Positions 46,164 to 55,084 of a stretch of 64,000 nucleotides of DNA are shown here, piece by piece. Source of the stretch: UBA4736 sp002404015. GTDB lineage: Bacteria; Chloroflexota; Dormibacteria; Dormibacterales; Dormibacteraceae. Made by a program: the position numbers and the translations under genes. The notes under the pieces were generated by a model. The model did not search any database. It saw only the letters and a program-made list of their open reading frames with translations, and had not been told where the DNA came from. Every line of letters begins with the position of its first letter. Position 1 is the stretch's first letter. The DNA lies in contig DAIOCN010000008.1 in assembly GCA_036747295.1 (NCBI GenBank), forward strand, positions 1-64,000, in the 5' to 3' direction.

Positions 46164-47369
46164 GTGGCGCGGCGGCTGCTCGTGCTCCTGTTGCTCGTGT
46201 GCGGCGTCGCGCTGCCGCTGGCGCCGGTCACGGCGTCGGCGCTCTACTGCGACATCGGCGACAGCGTCTGCAGCAGCCTCAATGACGCCAAGAACGGCCA
46301 GCAGGACGCCAACTCCCGGCTCGCCGACATCCAGAAGAAACTCGGCGACACCATGGCTCAGGTCAACGCCCTGGGCGCCCTTCTCACCCAGCTGGGAGTC
46401 CAGAAGAAGGCGCAGGAGGCGGCGATCGCAAAGACCCAGGGCCAGATCGACGAGACCGACCGCCAGATCCGCTTCACGGAGGCCGACATCGCCCGCCGGC
46501 AGGCTCACCTCCAGGTCCGCGAGAACCTGCTCGGGCAGCGCGTTCGGTCGATGGACAAGCACGGCACGGTCAACTACGTCGAGCTCTTCGTGACCGCCCA
46601 CAGCTTCAACCAGCTCGTGGACCGGATCGTGATCATGCAAGACATCATCCGGTCCGACCAGCAGCTGCTGGACACCCTCAAGCAGGACCGGACGCTGGTC
46701 CAGAGGCTGCAGGACGACCTGACCGCGAAGCGGGCTGAGCAGGCGGTGCTCCTGAAGCAGCAGCAAGATCAGAAGGCCCAGCTGGACTCCACCATCGCCA
46801 CCCAGAACGCCGCCCTTGCCTACTTCAAGCAGCTCGAGGCCCAGTACGACGACGCCCGGAAGCAGATCGAGGCCGAGAAGCAGCGCATCGACGCCCAGGT
46901 GGCGGTTCTGCAGGCTCAGTACGACGCCCAGGCGGCCCAGTACGGCGGCGGCAGCGGGCAGTTCGCTTGGCCGCTGCAGGGACCGATCACCCAGGGCTTC
47001 GGTTGCAGCTCACTTCTAGGGGAGCCTTACGACGCTCGCTGCCCGACCCGGCACACGCATACGGGGCTCGACATCGGGGCGCCCTGCGGGACCCCCATCC
47101 ACGCCGCTGACGCCGGCATCATCGCCCTGGTCAACTACGGCTATGGCGGCGGCTACGGCAACTACCTGGTGATCATCCACGGCAACGGGTTCAGCAGCCT
47201 TTACGCCCACCAGCAGGGGTTTGCAAGTGCCTGGCGGCAGGGCCAGGTCGTCCAGCGAGGCCAGCCCATCGGCTATGAGGGCTCTACGGGCTACTCCACC
47301 GGCTGCCATCTCCACTTCGAGATCCAGTACAACGGCGTCCCGCAGAACCCGCTTAGATATTTAGCGTGA
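46164..47369 (+). CDS. EnvC/CwlO-like murein hydrolase with coiled-coil and M23 domain
   Basis: 401 residues: signal peptide (residues 1-26), two long coiled-coil stretches (about 40-255), and a C-terminal LytM/M23 peptidase domain. Metal ligands are seen in HTHTGLDIG (His297, Asp303) and HLHFE (His382, His384), so unlike E. coli EnvC it may be catalytically active. The architecture and position behind ftsEX argue that FtsX controls it, as with CwlO, RipC or PcsB-type proteins. GTG start; the TGA overlaps the next GTG. Confidence 0.9.
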   Translation: MARRLLVLLLLVCGVALPLAPVTASALYCDIGDSVCSSLNDAKNGQQDANSRLADIQKKLGDTMAQVNALGALLTQLGVQKKAQEAAIAKTQGQIDETDRQIRFTEADIARRQAHLQVRENLLGQRVRSMDKHGTVNYVELFVTAHSFNQLVDRIVIMQDIIRSDQQLLDTLKQDRTLVQRLQDDLTAKRAEQAVLLKQQQDQKAQLDSTIATQNAALAYFKQLEAQYDDARKQIEAEKQRIDAQVAVLQAQYDAQAAQYGGGSGQFAWPLQGPITQGFGCSSLLGEPYDARCPTRHTHTGLDIGAPCGTPIHAADAGIIALVNYGYGGGYGNYLVIIHGNGFSSLYAHQQGFASAWRQGQVVQRGQPIGYEGSTGYSTGCHLHFEIQYNGVPQNPLRYLA

Positions 47370-48583
47370 GCAGGCTGCGGCGCTGGCCGGCAGCAGCCGC
47401 CGCGCTGGTCCTGGTGCTCCTGCTCGGGTTTGCCAGTGGCGTCTTCGTGGACCAGGTCTACCCCGACCAGGTGCCGTCGGTGTTCCTGCACTCTTCCCGG
47501 TCGCAGCTCGACAGCGGCCAGTTGAACCAGGCTCTGCGCATCATCCAGGCCGACTACTACAACCGCAACCTGAACTACGCGAACCTCTCGCACGGCACGG
47601 TTCGCGGCCTCGTCCAGGCGCTGGGCGACCCCTACAGCAGCTACCTCGACCCCACGGGGTTCAAGAACGAGCGGGCCGGCCTCCAGGGCAGCCACAACGG
47701 CCAGATCGGCATCGCGGTGAGCTTTCAGAACGGCTTCCCGGTCGTCGAGAGCCTATTGCCGGGCTCGCCGGCCGCGAAGGCCGGCCTCCAGGGCGGGGAC
47801 GTGATAGTCAAGGTCGACGGCAAGGACACCATGGGGCTCACGGCTGATCAGACCGCCGTCCTGATCCGAGGCCCGGCCGGGAGCCACGTGACGCTTACGG
47901 TCCAGCGTGTGGCCGGGGCCCCGCCGCTCGACGTGGACGTGCAGCGCCTCGACTTCACGAGCCCCAGCGTGGTCTCGCTGATGGTGAACACCGATATCCT
48001 GTACGTGCGCATCTACCAGTTCGGGACCAACACGCAGACCGAGTTGGACAGCCAGCTCAGCAAGGCGCTGCCCGGCGCCAGGGGCGTCATCCTCGACCTT
48101 CGCGACAACCCGGGCGGGCTGGTGGACGCGGCCACGCGTGCCATCAGCGAGTTCGTCAGCAGCGGCGAGGCGTTCGAGCAGCGGGACCGCAACGGCCAGG
48201 TGGAACGCCAGAACGTGACCGGCACGCACCCCGCGCCCACGATCCCGCTGATCGCCCTGGTCAACGCCAACAGCGCTTCCGCCTCAGAGATCACCGCGGG
48301 CTCGCTGCAGGCCCGGGGCCGCGCGATGCTGGTGGGTACTAAGACGTTCGGGAAGGGCTCGGTCCAGCTCGACTACCCGCTTCTGGACGGCAGTGACCTG
48401 CACATCACGATCAAGCACTGGTTTCTGCCCAACGGGCAGTCGGTCGACAAGGTCGGCCTCACGCCCGACTACGCGGTCTCGCTCCCAAACCGTGCTGACA
48501 TGTTCGACGTCGTGGAGCCGGCTCGCGGCCACGCCGGCGACACCCAGCTGAATCGGGCCTTGGAGCTGATGCCCGCCAGCTAA
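47366..48583 (+). CDS. C-terminal processing peptidase (S41, CtpA-like)
   Basis: 405 residues: signal anchor (about 8-26), an N-terminal helical region, a PDZ domain (about 105-185, NGFPVVESLLPGSPAAKAGLQGGDVIV split), and the S41 tail-specific protease domain. The catalytic Ser is in NANSASASEITAGS and the Lys in GTKTFGKGSVQ. LRDNPGGLVDAA is a conserved family motif. Co-transcribed with ftsEX and the M23 hydrolase, it could process or degrade that hydrolase, as Ctp/Prc proteases do in other bacteria. Confidence 0.93.
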   Translation: MSRLRRWPAAAAALVLVLLLGFASGVFVDQVYPDQVPSVFLHSSRSQLDSGQLNQALRIIQADYYNRNLNYANLSHGTVRGLVQALGDPYSSYLDPTGFKNERAGLQGSHNGQIGIAVSFQNGFPVVESLLPGSPAAKAGLQGGDVIVKVDGKDTMGLTADQTAVLIRGPAGSHVTLTVQRVAGAPPLDVDVQRLDFTSPSVVSLMVNTDILYVRIYQFGTNTQTELDSQLSKALPGARGVILDLRDNPGGLVDAATRAISEFVSSGEAFEQRDRNGQVERQNVTGTHPAPTIPLIALVNANSASASEITAGSLQARGRAMLVGTKTFGKGSVQLDYPLLDGSDLHITIKHWFLPNGQSVDKVGLTPDYAVSLPNRADMFDVVEPARGHAGDTQLNRALELMPAS

Positions 48584-48598
48584 ACTGTTCCGCTCCGC

Positions 48599-48675
48599 GG
48601 GCGGTTAGCTCAGCTGGCTAGAGCGCCTCGCTTACACCGAGGAGGTCGTTGGTTCAAGTCCATCACCGCCCACCA
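48599..48675 (+). tRNA. tRNA-Val (anticodon TAC)
   Basis: Complete cloverleaf: acceptor GGGCGGT/ACCGCCC, D arm GCTC-GAGC, anticodon stem CCTCG/CGAGG with loop CTTACAC, T loop TTCAAGT. The T stem GTTGG/CCATC has one U-U mismatch. CCA is encoded at 48673-48675. Confidence 0.95.
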
Positions 48676-48761
48676 ACCTCAAACGGTACCTAATGCGCCT
48701 TACCCAGGTAGTGCGCCATTCGGAGCCTTCGAGGAGCCGCAATACCCGGCGAACGCGGCGA

Positions 48762-49262
48762 TTATCCGCACTGCGCCACCGGCGATGTATAGATCGAGGT
48801 GGCGGCGCCGCGGCCGGTGCACTGGGTGTCGTCGACGAGCAGGGTTCCACCCTCGTCAACCATTACGAGGTCGCCTCGGATGCTTCCCATCGTCACGTGC
48901 GCGACCCCTCCGGTGGAGGAAGTCTCAGCGGTCATCGAGAGGTCCGGGATGTTCTGGCAGCGGCAGAAGGCAGCCAGCGGGCCGGGTCCGACTGCCGGCG
49001 GCTGCTGCTGCTGTGCGAAGCGGGCGGCGAGTCGCGCGGTGATGGGGCAGCTCGAGCGGTCCTGCCAAGAGCATTCGCCGCCGTTCTGCCCGATGAAGAT
49101 CCGGTGAGCCACGGCCAGGACTTGGGCGGTCGTCGGCGATGGGGCAGACGACGTGACTGCGATCTGGCTCGGAGTAGCGGCAGGTCCCTGCGACGGGCTC
49201 CCGCAGGCGGCGACGGCGAGGACGGCAAACATCGACGGAAGAACAAGTTTCTGACACAGCAT
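48762..49262 (-). CDS. Predicted lipoprotein of unknown function
   Basis: 166 residues with a lipoprotein signal peptide ending in the lipobox LAVAAC (Cys20), then a Ser/Thr/Pro-rich linker and a domain with several Cys residues (GGECSWQDRSSCPIT, CRCQN, DDTQC), probably disulfide bonded outside the cell. Start ATG 49262 is favoured by AGGAGAG before it and by the signal peptide; the frame is open upstream to 49394. I do not recognise the domain. It converges on tRNA-Val. Confidence 0.75.
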   Translation of the reverse strand: MLCQKLVLPSMFAVLAVAACGSPSQGPAATPSQIAVTSSAPSPTTAQVLAVAHRIFIGQNGGECSWQDRSSCPITARLAARFAQQQQPPAVGPGPLAAFCRCQNIPDLSMTAETSSTGGVAHVTMGSIRGDLVMVDEGGTLLVDDTQCTGRGAATSIYTSPVAQCG

Positions 49263-49504
49263 CGGGCTCTCCTTGAAGGGCGCAACCCCAGCACCTCGCG
49301 GCGCTTGCCCTGTCTGCCGGTCAAACATGGCGGCAACGCTGATAGTTACGCAATCTGCCGGGCTGGTCGACTTCACGGACCAGATCGTGTTCACACCGAC
49401 GATGTGCCGCCATCGCCGGGCTGCGACCCATCACCGGCAGTGCTGGTACGTTTCGCTTCGGTCCGGTGTATCGTCGGGGCCGGCCCCAAACCAAATACTT
49501 GTCC

Positions 49505-51094
49505 ATGTCACAGATCAGAGACCACGTCCGATCGCCGGTCGCGCTCCGGCCCCTCGGCGAGCGGGGGCCAAGCCAGCGCTGGCTCCTCCTCGCGGTGTCC
49601 GTCGCCATGTGCGTCGCCCTGTTCCTCCTGGACGCCCTCACCCCCAAGAGCTTCACATTCAGCTTCCTTACGCTGTCGATCTTCCCGATCCTGGCCGTGG
49701 CCTGGCAGCTGCCGCTCCGCTACCTGGTCGCGGTGGTCGCGGTCGTCTTCGTGCTCGACATCTGGCTGGGGGCGATCGGAGAGCTGGAGTGGTACCGGGT
49801 GGCGGGGCAGAGCGCCACGGCGCTGACGGTTGCGGCGATCGGGCGGCTGGCGGCCGTCAACTCGGCGGGGCTGCAGCGGAGCCGGGAGCGCGAGCTCGCC
49901 TTTCTCCTCGACACCGCACGCTCGCTGATGCCGGCCGAGGGAGTCGGCGCGGTCGCCGGCGAGCTGGTGAAAGCCACCGCTGCGTTCCTCCCGGAGAGCT
50001 CCTCCGTGGAGGTGTTCCGGGTCGACGGCGACGAGACCAGGGTCGTCGTTGGCGCGCCCGGGGCGCGGCCGGACCCGGATAACGCGCTGGCCACGATCGC
50101 CATCGCGGCCGGCGCCGTCGACTACCTGCTGGTCGCGCGGGGCGTGGGCACGCTCGCTCCCGAAAGGAAGCGCGTGCTCGACGGTATCTCGGAGGTGGCC
50201 CGCCTGGCCCTCACCGACGCCACCAAGCTGGAGGCGGAACGCGCCCGCGCCCGCACCTTCGAGACGCTCCATGAGTTCTCCATCAAGGCCGCCCTTGCGG
50301 ACACGCCGGAGGAGGTCGCGAAGCTGATGGTGGAGCAGACGGTGAAGCTGCTTGGCGAGAGCCAGGCTGTCCTGGCCTGGCAGCACGCGGCGGGAGAGCC
50401 GCTCCGCGTCCTCGCCTCCACCCGCGAGCCCGACCGGCTGCTCGTGGACGCGCGGGCGGGCGCGGCGGCCACAGCGCTTCGCGAGCAGCGCACGCTGCTC
50501 CTGGACGGCCAGGAGATGGCGGCCGAGATGGACGGCATCCTGGAGCCGGGTCAGCGTTCGATCCTGGTCGCGCCGCTGCTGGTGAAGGCCGAGTCCAAGG
50601 GCGTCCTCATCATCGGATCGGCCCTGCGAGCCACGGACGAGGACGTGTTGGCCATCAGCCTGCTGAGCTCGCAGACCGCGCCGATCCTGGGCGACGCCCA
50701 GCTCCGGCACGAGCTCGAGCAGTCCGAGCGGCGCTACCGCTCGCTGTACCACGCGTTCGGCTGCGGCGTCCTGATCCACGACGCGACCGGGCGGGTGATC
50801 GAGTCCAACTGGGCCGCGGAGGACATCCTCGGAATGAGCGCGGCCGAGATCCGGAAGCACCCGCCGTTCGGCCCGGAATGGACGCTGACCGGCATCGAAG
50901 GTCGAGTGGTGCCCCCGGCGATGCGCCCGCCCGCGAACGTGGTCACATTCCGGCGGCCCCTTCGGAAGCTGGTCGTCAAGGCCAAGGGTCCGGCGGGCGA
51001 CCGCTGGCTGCGCATCGATTCCAGCCCGGTCGAGGAGGGACACGAGCTGAAGATGATCATCACCAGCTTCTTCCCGGTGCCGCCACCCGACTGA
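49505..51094 (+). CDS. Membrane-anchored GAF/PAS sensor protein without an output domain
   Basis: 529 residues. Four hydrophobic spans (about 26-113), one or two GAF-like domains (about 125-250 and 262-400) and a PAS-like domain starting near ERRYRSLYHAFGCGVLIHDATGRVIESN. After the PAS the protein stops with no kinase, GGDEF, EAL or PP2C domain. It may signal through protein contact, or a former output domain may have been lost. ATG 49505 chosen; a GTG at 49466 is in frame. Divergent from the lipoprotein gene. Confidence 0.72.
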   Translation: MSQIRDHVRSPVALRPLGERGPSQRWLLLAVSVAMCVALFLLDALTPKSFTFSFLTLSIFPILAVAWQLPLRYLVAVVAVVFVLDIWLGAIGELEWYRVAGQSATALTVAAIGRLAAVNSAGLQRSRERELAFLLDTARSLMPAEGVGAVAGELVKATAAFLPESSSVEVFRVDGDETRVVVGAPGARPDPDNALATIAIAAGAVDYLLVARGVGTLAPERKRVLDGISEVARLALTDATKLEAERARARTFETLHEFSIKAALADTPEEVAKLMVEQTVKLLGESQAVLAWQHAAGEPLRVLASTREPDRLLVDARAGAAATALREQRTLLLDGQEMAAEMDGILEPGQRSILVAPLLVKAESKGVLIIGSALRATDEDVLAISLLSSQTAPILGDAQLRHELEQSERRYRSLYHAFGCGVLIHDATGRVIESNWAAEDILGMSAAEIRKHPPFGPEWTLTGIEGRVVPPAMRPPANVVTFRRPLRKLVVKAKGPAGDRWLRIDSSPVEEGHELKMIITSFFPVPPPD

Positions 51095-51128
51095 CCCGGT
51101 CCGGCCCCTAAGTACAATGGTTCGCCGT

Positions 51129-51205
51129 GCCGAGGTAGCTCAGCTTGGTAGAGCACTTGACTGAAAATCAAGGTGTCCCCAGTTCAAATCTGGGCCTCGG
51201 CACCA
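51129..51205 (+). tRNA. tRNA-Phe (anticodon GAA)
   Basis: Acceptor GCCGAGG/CCTCGGC, D arm GCTC-GAGC, anticodon stem CTTGA/TCAAG with loop CTGAAAA, T arm CCCAG-TTCAAAT-CTGGG. CCA is encoded at 51203-51205. Confidence 0.96.
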
Positions 51206-51233
51206 CCCCGGCCGAATCAGGAACCGCCAATAG

Positions 51234-51488
51234 ATGAGCAAGGGCTTCGGAGAATCCGACTTCGCGCAGGTGCAATCAGACCGGCTGACCAGCGATACGG
51301 TGCGCCGGCTGCGCGACGCGAACAAGCAGCAGGCGAAACGCGCGGAGAGCCGTCGAATGGAGGGGACCTACGGCCTCTGTGAGGATTGCGGCGACGCCAT
51401 CTCGGCCGAGCGACTCGAATACCTCCCCGAGGCCACGCGATGCGTGGGCTGCCAGGCGCGGCGGGAACGATCAGCCGGTGACGCCTGA
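51234..51488 (+). CDS. DksA/TraR-type C4 zinc-finger protein (short)
   Basis: 84 residues. The C-terminal zinc finger GTYGLCEDCGDAISAERLEYLPEATRCVGCQ (split here over residues 45-75) matches DksA/TraR proteins that bind in the RNA polymerase secondary channel. The N-terminal coiled-coil is shorter than in DksA and comparable to TraR-like proteins. It lies 29 nt after tRNA-Phe. A role in stable-RNA or stress control is inference from the family. Confidence 0.85.
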   Translation: MSKGFGESDFAQVQSDRLTSDTVRRLRDANKQQAKRAESRRMEGTYGLCEDCGDAISAERLEYLPEATRCVGCQARRERSAGDA

Positions 51489-51678
51489 TCTGAGGCTCTA
51501 CGCCCGGGGCGGCGCCAAAGCGATCGGTCTTCGGCTGCGACCGCGGGCATGACCGACGCAGCTTAGCGAGGGGCGGCAGCCCGCTGACGCCGCCGAGACG
51601 GCAACCTGTCGGCACATCGACCGAGGGCTGTCAGCACGTCGCCAGGATGCAGACGCAGCACTCTGCGAGGCTGCCGAC

Positions 51679-52238
51679 ATGATCTTCGCCGCCCTCAAGC
51701 TGGCTTCGCCTTTGCTGGTCTCGCTGGCCATGCTGGTGGGCTCCCTGACCAGCGCCTTGGCGGGCGACCAGCTGACCATGACCAACGTGACCGGCTCCTC
51801 GGCCGACTGCACCCAGCCGGTGTCTGGCGGGGTCTGCGCTTCGCTCTTCCCGGCCGGCACGCAGCTGGCGCCCGGGAAGACTGTCAGCCCCAGGTCACCA
51901 TGGGCTACCACGGCGGCCGCGTCACCTCCGAGTTCGGGGTGTACGCGACCGACTTCCAGACCAGGTCGGCCCGGAGCGCGGCCTTCTGCACCGCTTCGGA
52001 TCCCGCCGGCAAGCTGGACCTCGTCATCCGCAACGGCGAGGATGTCCTCTTCTCAGGGACGCTGGCGGAGTTCGCCGGCCTCCACTCCAACCCGCAGAGC
52101 CTGCTCACCGTCGGCGGCGGCCAGTGGAAGGAGGGGGCCAGCGCGACCTTCACCTTCAGCGTGACCCTCGATATCAGCGCGGACAACCCCTACATGGGGT
52201 GCGTGTCGACCGCCGGCCTCGCCTGGTACGCGGCTTAG
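51679..52238 (+). pseudogene. Secreted TasA/CalY-like protein, frameshifted
   Basis: A signal peptide (MIFAALKLASPLLVSLAMLV, cleavage after ALA near residue 28) starts a reading frame that is coherent to GTQLAPGKTVS near 51888. The natural continuation QVTMGYHGGRVTSEFG is in another frame from about 51893 and runs to 52238, ending SVTLDISADNPYMGCVSTAGLAWYAA. One missing base (or two extra) near 51889 joins them. The C-terminal pattern resembles TasA/camelysin-type secreted proteins, a tentative match. Either a pseudogene or a sequencing error. Confidence 0.65.
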
Positions 52239-52265
52239 GAACGGCGCCCAACTAGACTCGCGGGC

Positions 52266-53441
52266 GTGCCTCGCCGCTGGCCGATCGTGGCCGCCGCCTT
52301 CATGTCCATGTTCACGGTCTTCGGCGTCGCCTACAGCTTCGGCGCGTTCTTCGACCCCATGGCGCGCGAGTTCGGAACCGGTCGCGGCGCCACCTCGGCG
52401 GTGTTCGCGATCACCGCCTTCCTCTACTTCAGCCTCGGGGCCGTCACCGGCGCCATTGCGGACCGGGTCGGGCCCCGCAAGGTGCTGCTTTTCGGAGCCG
52501 CCTTCATGGGGGCCGGTCTGCTGCTCACCTCGGGCGCCTCTGCCATCTGGATCGGCTACCTGACGTACGGGGTGGGCGTGGGAGTGGCCACGGCCTGCGG
52601 CTATGTGCCGATGGTGGCTGCTGTTGGGGGCTGGTACCAGCGTGGCCGGGCCCTCGCCATCGGAGTCGCGGTGACGGGGATCGGCTTCGGCACCCTGGCG
52701 GCGGCCCCGTTGGCGGCGCTGCTGATCGCCCGCTACGGATGGCGCCAGACCTACGTGATCTTCGGAATCGCCAGCTTCCTGGTGCTCGTGGCGTGCGCCG
52801 CCTTCGCCCGACGGCCGCCGGCAGCCACCACCGGGAACAGCCTGCGGCTGGGCGCCGCCATCCGGACCCGCGAGTTCGGCCTGATGTACGCCTGCGGCCT
52901 GCTGACCTCCTTCGCGCTGTTCATCGCCTTCGTCCACGTCGTGCCCTTTGCCCAGAGCCACGGCGCGGCCGCGCTCCCGGCCGCCGCCCTGGTGGGCGTG
53001 ATCGGCGCCGGCAGCGTCGCCGGCCGGTTGGCGCTCGGCGGTGCGGCCGAGCGCCTGGGCTCCGTGCGCGCCTTCCAGGCGGCCGTCGCCATCGTCAGCT
53101 TCAGCTTCCTGGTCTGGCTGCTGGCGCCCGGGTTCTGGGCCCTGGTCGTCTTCGCGCTGCTGCTCGGCGTCGGCTACGGGGGCTGGGTGGCGCTCTCGCC
53201 GACTGTGTCGGCCGACCTCTTCGGCCCCGAGGGCCTGGGCGGCACGGTCGGCGCCCTGTACACGTCGGCGGGAGTCGGCGCCCTTCTGGGGCCACCGTTC
53301 GCCGGCTTCGTGGTCGACCGGACGGGCAGCTACCAGCCGGCGATCGTCCTTGGTCTGATCCTGGCGATCGTGGCGGCCGGCCTGGTCGCCTACCTGCCTG
53401 TTCGGCGCCGTGTACATTCGAGTGAGGTCCGAATCGATTAG
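52266..53441 (+). CDS. Major facilitator superfamily transporter
   Basis: 391 residues, 12 membrane spans. The MFS motif A appears as GAIADRVGPRKVLL between helices 2 and 3, and its repeat around GRLALGGAAERLGSVRAF. The sequence style (SFGAFFDPMAREFGTGRG) resembles monocarboxylate or oxalate/formate-type carriers. GTG start, with TAGACT seven bases upstream and no Shine-Dalgarno, so possibly leaderless. It is 11 nt before malate synthase, so uptake of a C2 or C3 acid is a plausible inference. Confidence 0.85.
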   Translation: MPRRWPIVAAAFMSMFTVFGVAYSFGAFFDPMAREFGTGRGATSAVFAITAFLYFSLGAVTGAIADRVGPRKVLLFGAAFMGAGLLLTSGASAIWIGYLTYGVGVGVATACGYVPMVAAVGGWYQRGRALAIGVAVTGIGFGTLAAAPLAALLIARYGWRQTYVIFGIASFLVLVACAAFARRPPAATTGNSLRLGAAIRTREFGLMYACGLLTSFALFIAFVHVVPFAQSHGAAALPAAALVGVIGAGSVAGRLALGGAAERLGSVRAFQAAVAIVSFSFLVWLLAPGFWALVVFALLLGVGYGGWVALSPTVSADLFGPEGLGGTVGALYTSAGVGALLGPPFAGFVVDRTGSYQPAIVLGLILAIVAAGLVAYLPVRRRVHSSEVRID

Positions 53442-53452
53442 GAGGTGGGTTC

Positions 53453-55048
53453 ATGGCAACGGTTGCAGGAGTCGAGATAAGGGGCGCGGTCGAAGGCCGT
53501 GCGAAGGAGATCCTGAGCCCGGAGGCGGTCGACTTCGTGACCCGGCTCCAGCGCGGGTTCAACCCGCGCCGGGAAGAGCTGCTGCAGGCGCGCGCTGAGC
53601 GTTCCCAACGGATCCTCGACGGCGAGCGCCCAGCGTTCCTGGATGAGACCCGAGCGGTTCGGGACGGGGACTGGAAGACGGCCTCACCGCCACCAGACCT
53701 GCTGGATCGGCGCGTCGAGATCACTGGCCCGGTGGAACGCAAGATGATGATCAACGCGCTCAACTCGGGCGCCCGCGTGTTCATGGCCGACTTCGAGGAC
53801 GCCAACGCGCCGACCTGGGAGAACAACCTGCAAGGCCACGTGAACCTGATCGACGCCAACGAGCGCACGATCGAGTTCAAGAACCCTGACGGTAAGGAGT
53901 ACCGGCTCGACGATGGGATCGCCAAGCTCCTGGTCCGGCCCCGCGGCTGGCACCTGCCGGAGAAGCACGTGCTGGTGGACGGCCGTCCCGTCTCCGGCAG
54001 CCTGTTCGACTTCGGCCTGTACGTCTTCCACAACACCCAGCGGCGGCTGGCGAAGGGCGAGGGGACGTACTTCTATCTTCCCAAGCTGGAGAGTCACCTG
54101 GAGGCCCGGCTCTGGAACGAAGTGTTCGCGTTCGCGGAGGCGGAGATGGGGGTGCCGCGGGGCACGCTCCGAGGTACCGTCCTGATCGAGACGATCCTGG
54201 CCGCGTTCGAGATGGACGAGATCCTCTACGAGCTTCGCGAGCACTCGATCGGGCTCAACGCCGGCCGCTGGGACTACATCTTCAGCGTGATCAAGAAGTT
54301 CAACAACGACCCGGCCATGATCCTGCCCGACCGGGTGCAGGTCAGCATGACGGTGCCGTTCATGAGGGCCTATACCGAGCTGCTGGTCAAGACCTGCCAC
54401 CGGCGGGGGACGTTCGCGATGGGTGGGATGGCCGCTTTCATCCCCAGCCGGAAGGACGCCGAGGTCAACCGGGTGGCGATGGAGAAGGTGCGCGAGGACA
54501 AGGAGCGCGAGGCCGGCGACGGCTTCGACGGGACCTGGGTCGCCCACCCCGACCTGGTGGAGATCGCGACCGAGTGCTTTGACGCGGTCCTCGGCGAGCG
54601 GCCCAACCAGATCGAGCGCCGCCGCGACGAGGTCCAGGTGTCGCCCGAGCAGCTGATCGATACCGCCATCCCGGGCAGCACCGTGACCGAGGCGGGACTG
54701 CGGCAGAACGTCAGCGTCGGCATCCAGTACATCGAGTCCTGGCTGCGCGGTAACGGCGCGGCCGCGATCAACAACCTGATGGAGGATGCCGCGACCGCCG
54801 AGATCTCCCGCTCCCAGGTCTGGCAGTGGGCGCACAACCACACGAAGCTGGAGGACGGGCGCGAGGTCACCCCGGAGCTCGTGAGAAAGATCGAGGACGA
54901 GGAGCTGGAGCGGGTGCGCAAGGAGTATGGCGACGAGCTCTACAACAAGGGGCGCTTCGACGAAGCCCGCTCGTTATTCGAGCGGGTGGCGCTGGCCGAC
55001 CAGTTCGACGAGTTCCTGACAGTCCCCGCCTACGAACTGGTGGATTAG
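53453..55048 (+). CDS. aceB: Malate synthase A
   Basis: Condenses glyoxylate and acetyl-CoA to malate. 531 residues, A-type length. The signature REHSIGLNAGRWDYIF, the substrate-site block AFIPSRKDAEVN and the C-terminal SRSQVWQWAHN are clear. A very good AGGAGGTGGG precedes the ATG. No isocitrate lyase gene is in the window, so the glyoxylate source (glyoxylate shunt or glycolate/allantoin breakdown) cannot be decided here. Probably co-transcribed with the MFS gene. Confidence 0.95.
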   Translation: MATVAGVEIRGAVEGRAKEILSPEAVDFVTRLQRGFNPRREELLQARAERSQRILDGERPAFLDETRAVRDGDWKTASPPPDLLDRRVEITGPVERKMMINALNSGARVFMADFEDANAPTWENNLQGHVNLIDANERTIEFKNPDGKEYRLDDGIAKLLVRPRGWHLPEKHVLVDGRPVSGSLFDFGLYVFHNTQRRLAKGEGTYFYLPKLESHLEARLWNEVFAFAEAEMGVPRGTLRGTVLIETILAAFEMDEILYELREHSIGLNAGRWDYIFSVIKKFNNDPAMILPDRVQVSMTVPFMRAYTELLVKTCHRRGTFAMGGMAAFIPSRKDAEVNRVAMEKVREDKEREAGDGFDGTWVAHPDLVEIATECFDAVLGERPNQIERRRDEVQVSPEQLIDTAIPGSTVTEAGLRQNVSVGIQYIESWLRGNGAAAINNLMEDAATAEISRSQVWQWAHNHTKLEDGREVTPELVRKIEDEELERVRKEYGDELYNKGRFDEARSLFERVALADQFDEFLTVPAYELVD

Positions 55049-55055
55049 CCGGTCA

Positions 55056-55080
55056 GCGGGGAACAGGTTTCCCCCCCGTC
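55056..55080 (+). other. Hairpin after aceB, resembling the first hairpin of the two-hairpin repeat
   Basis: GGGGAAC-AG-GTTTCCCC with extra C residues, eight nt after the aceB stop. It looks like an isolated first half of the intergenic repeat family and lies between convergent genes, so it could serve as a terminator-like structure. Confidence 0.45.
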
Positions 55081-55084
55081 GTCG

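Noticed and set aside
48676..48761. Additional tRNA or gene after tRNA-Val
   Set aside because: No cloverleaf and no frame with coding character; it is a short gap before the convergent lipoprotein gene.
49263..49504. Small plus-strand gene upstream of the GAF/PAS protein
   Set aside because: Frames here are short and Arg/Ala-rich; the stretch is better read as the divergent promoter region of the lipoprotein and sensor genes.
51489..51678. Possible riboswitch or structured RNA upstream of the frameshifted secreted gene
   Set aside because: Several short GC stems can be drawn, but no known aptamer core (including c-di-GMP types) matches. The 190-nt stretch shows nothing else I can support.
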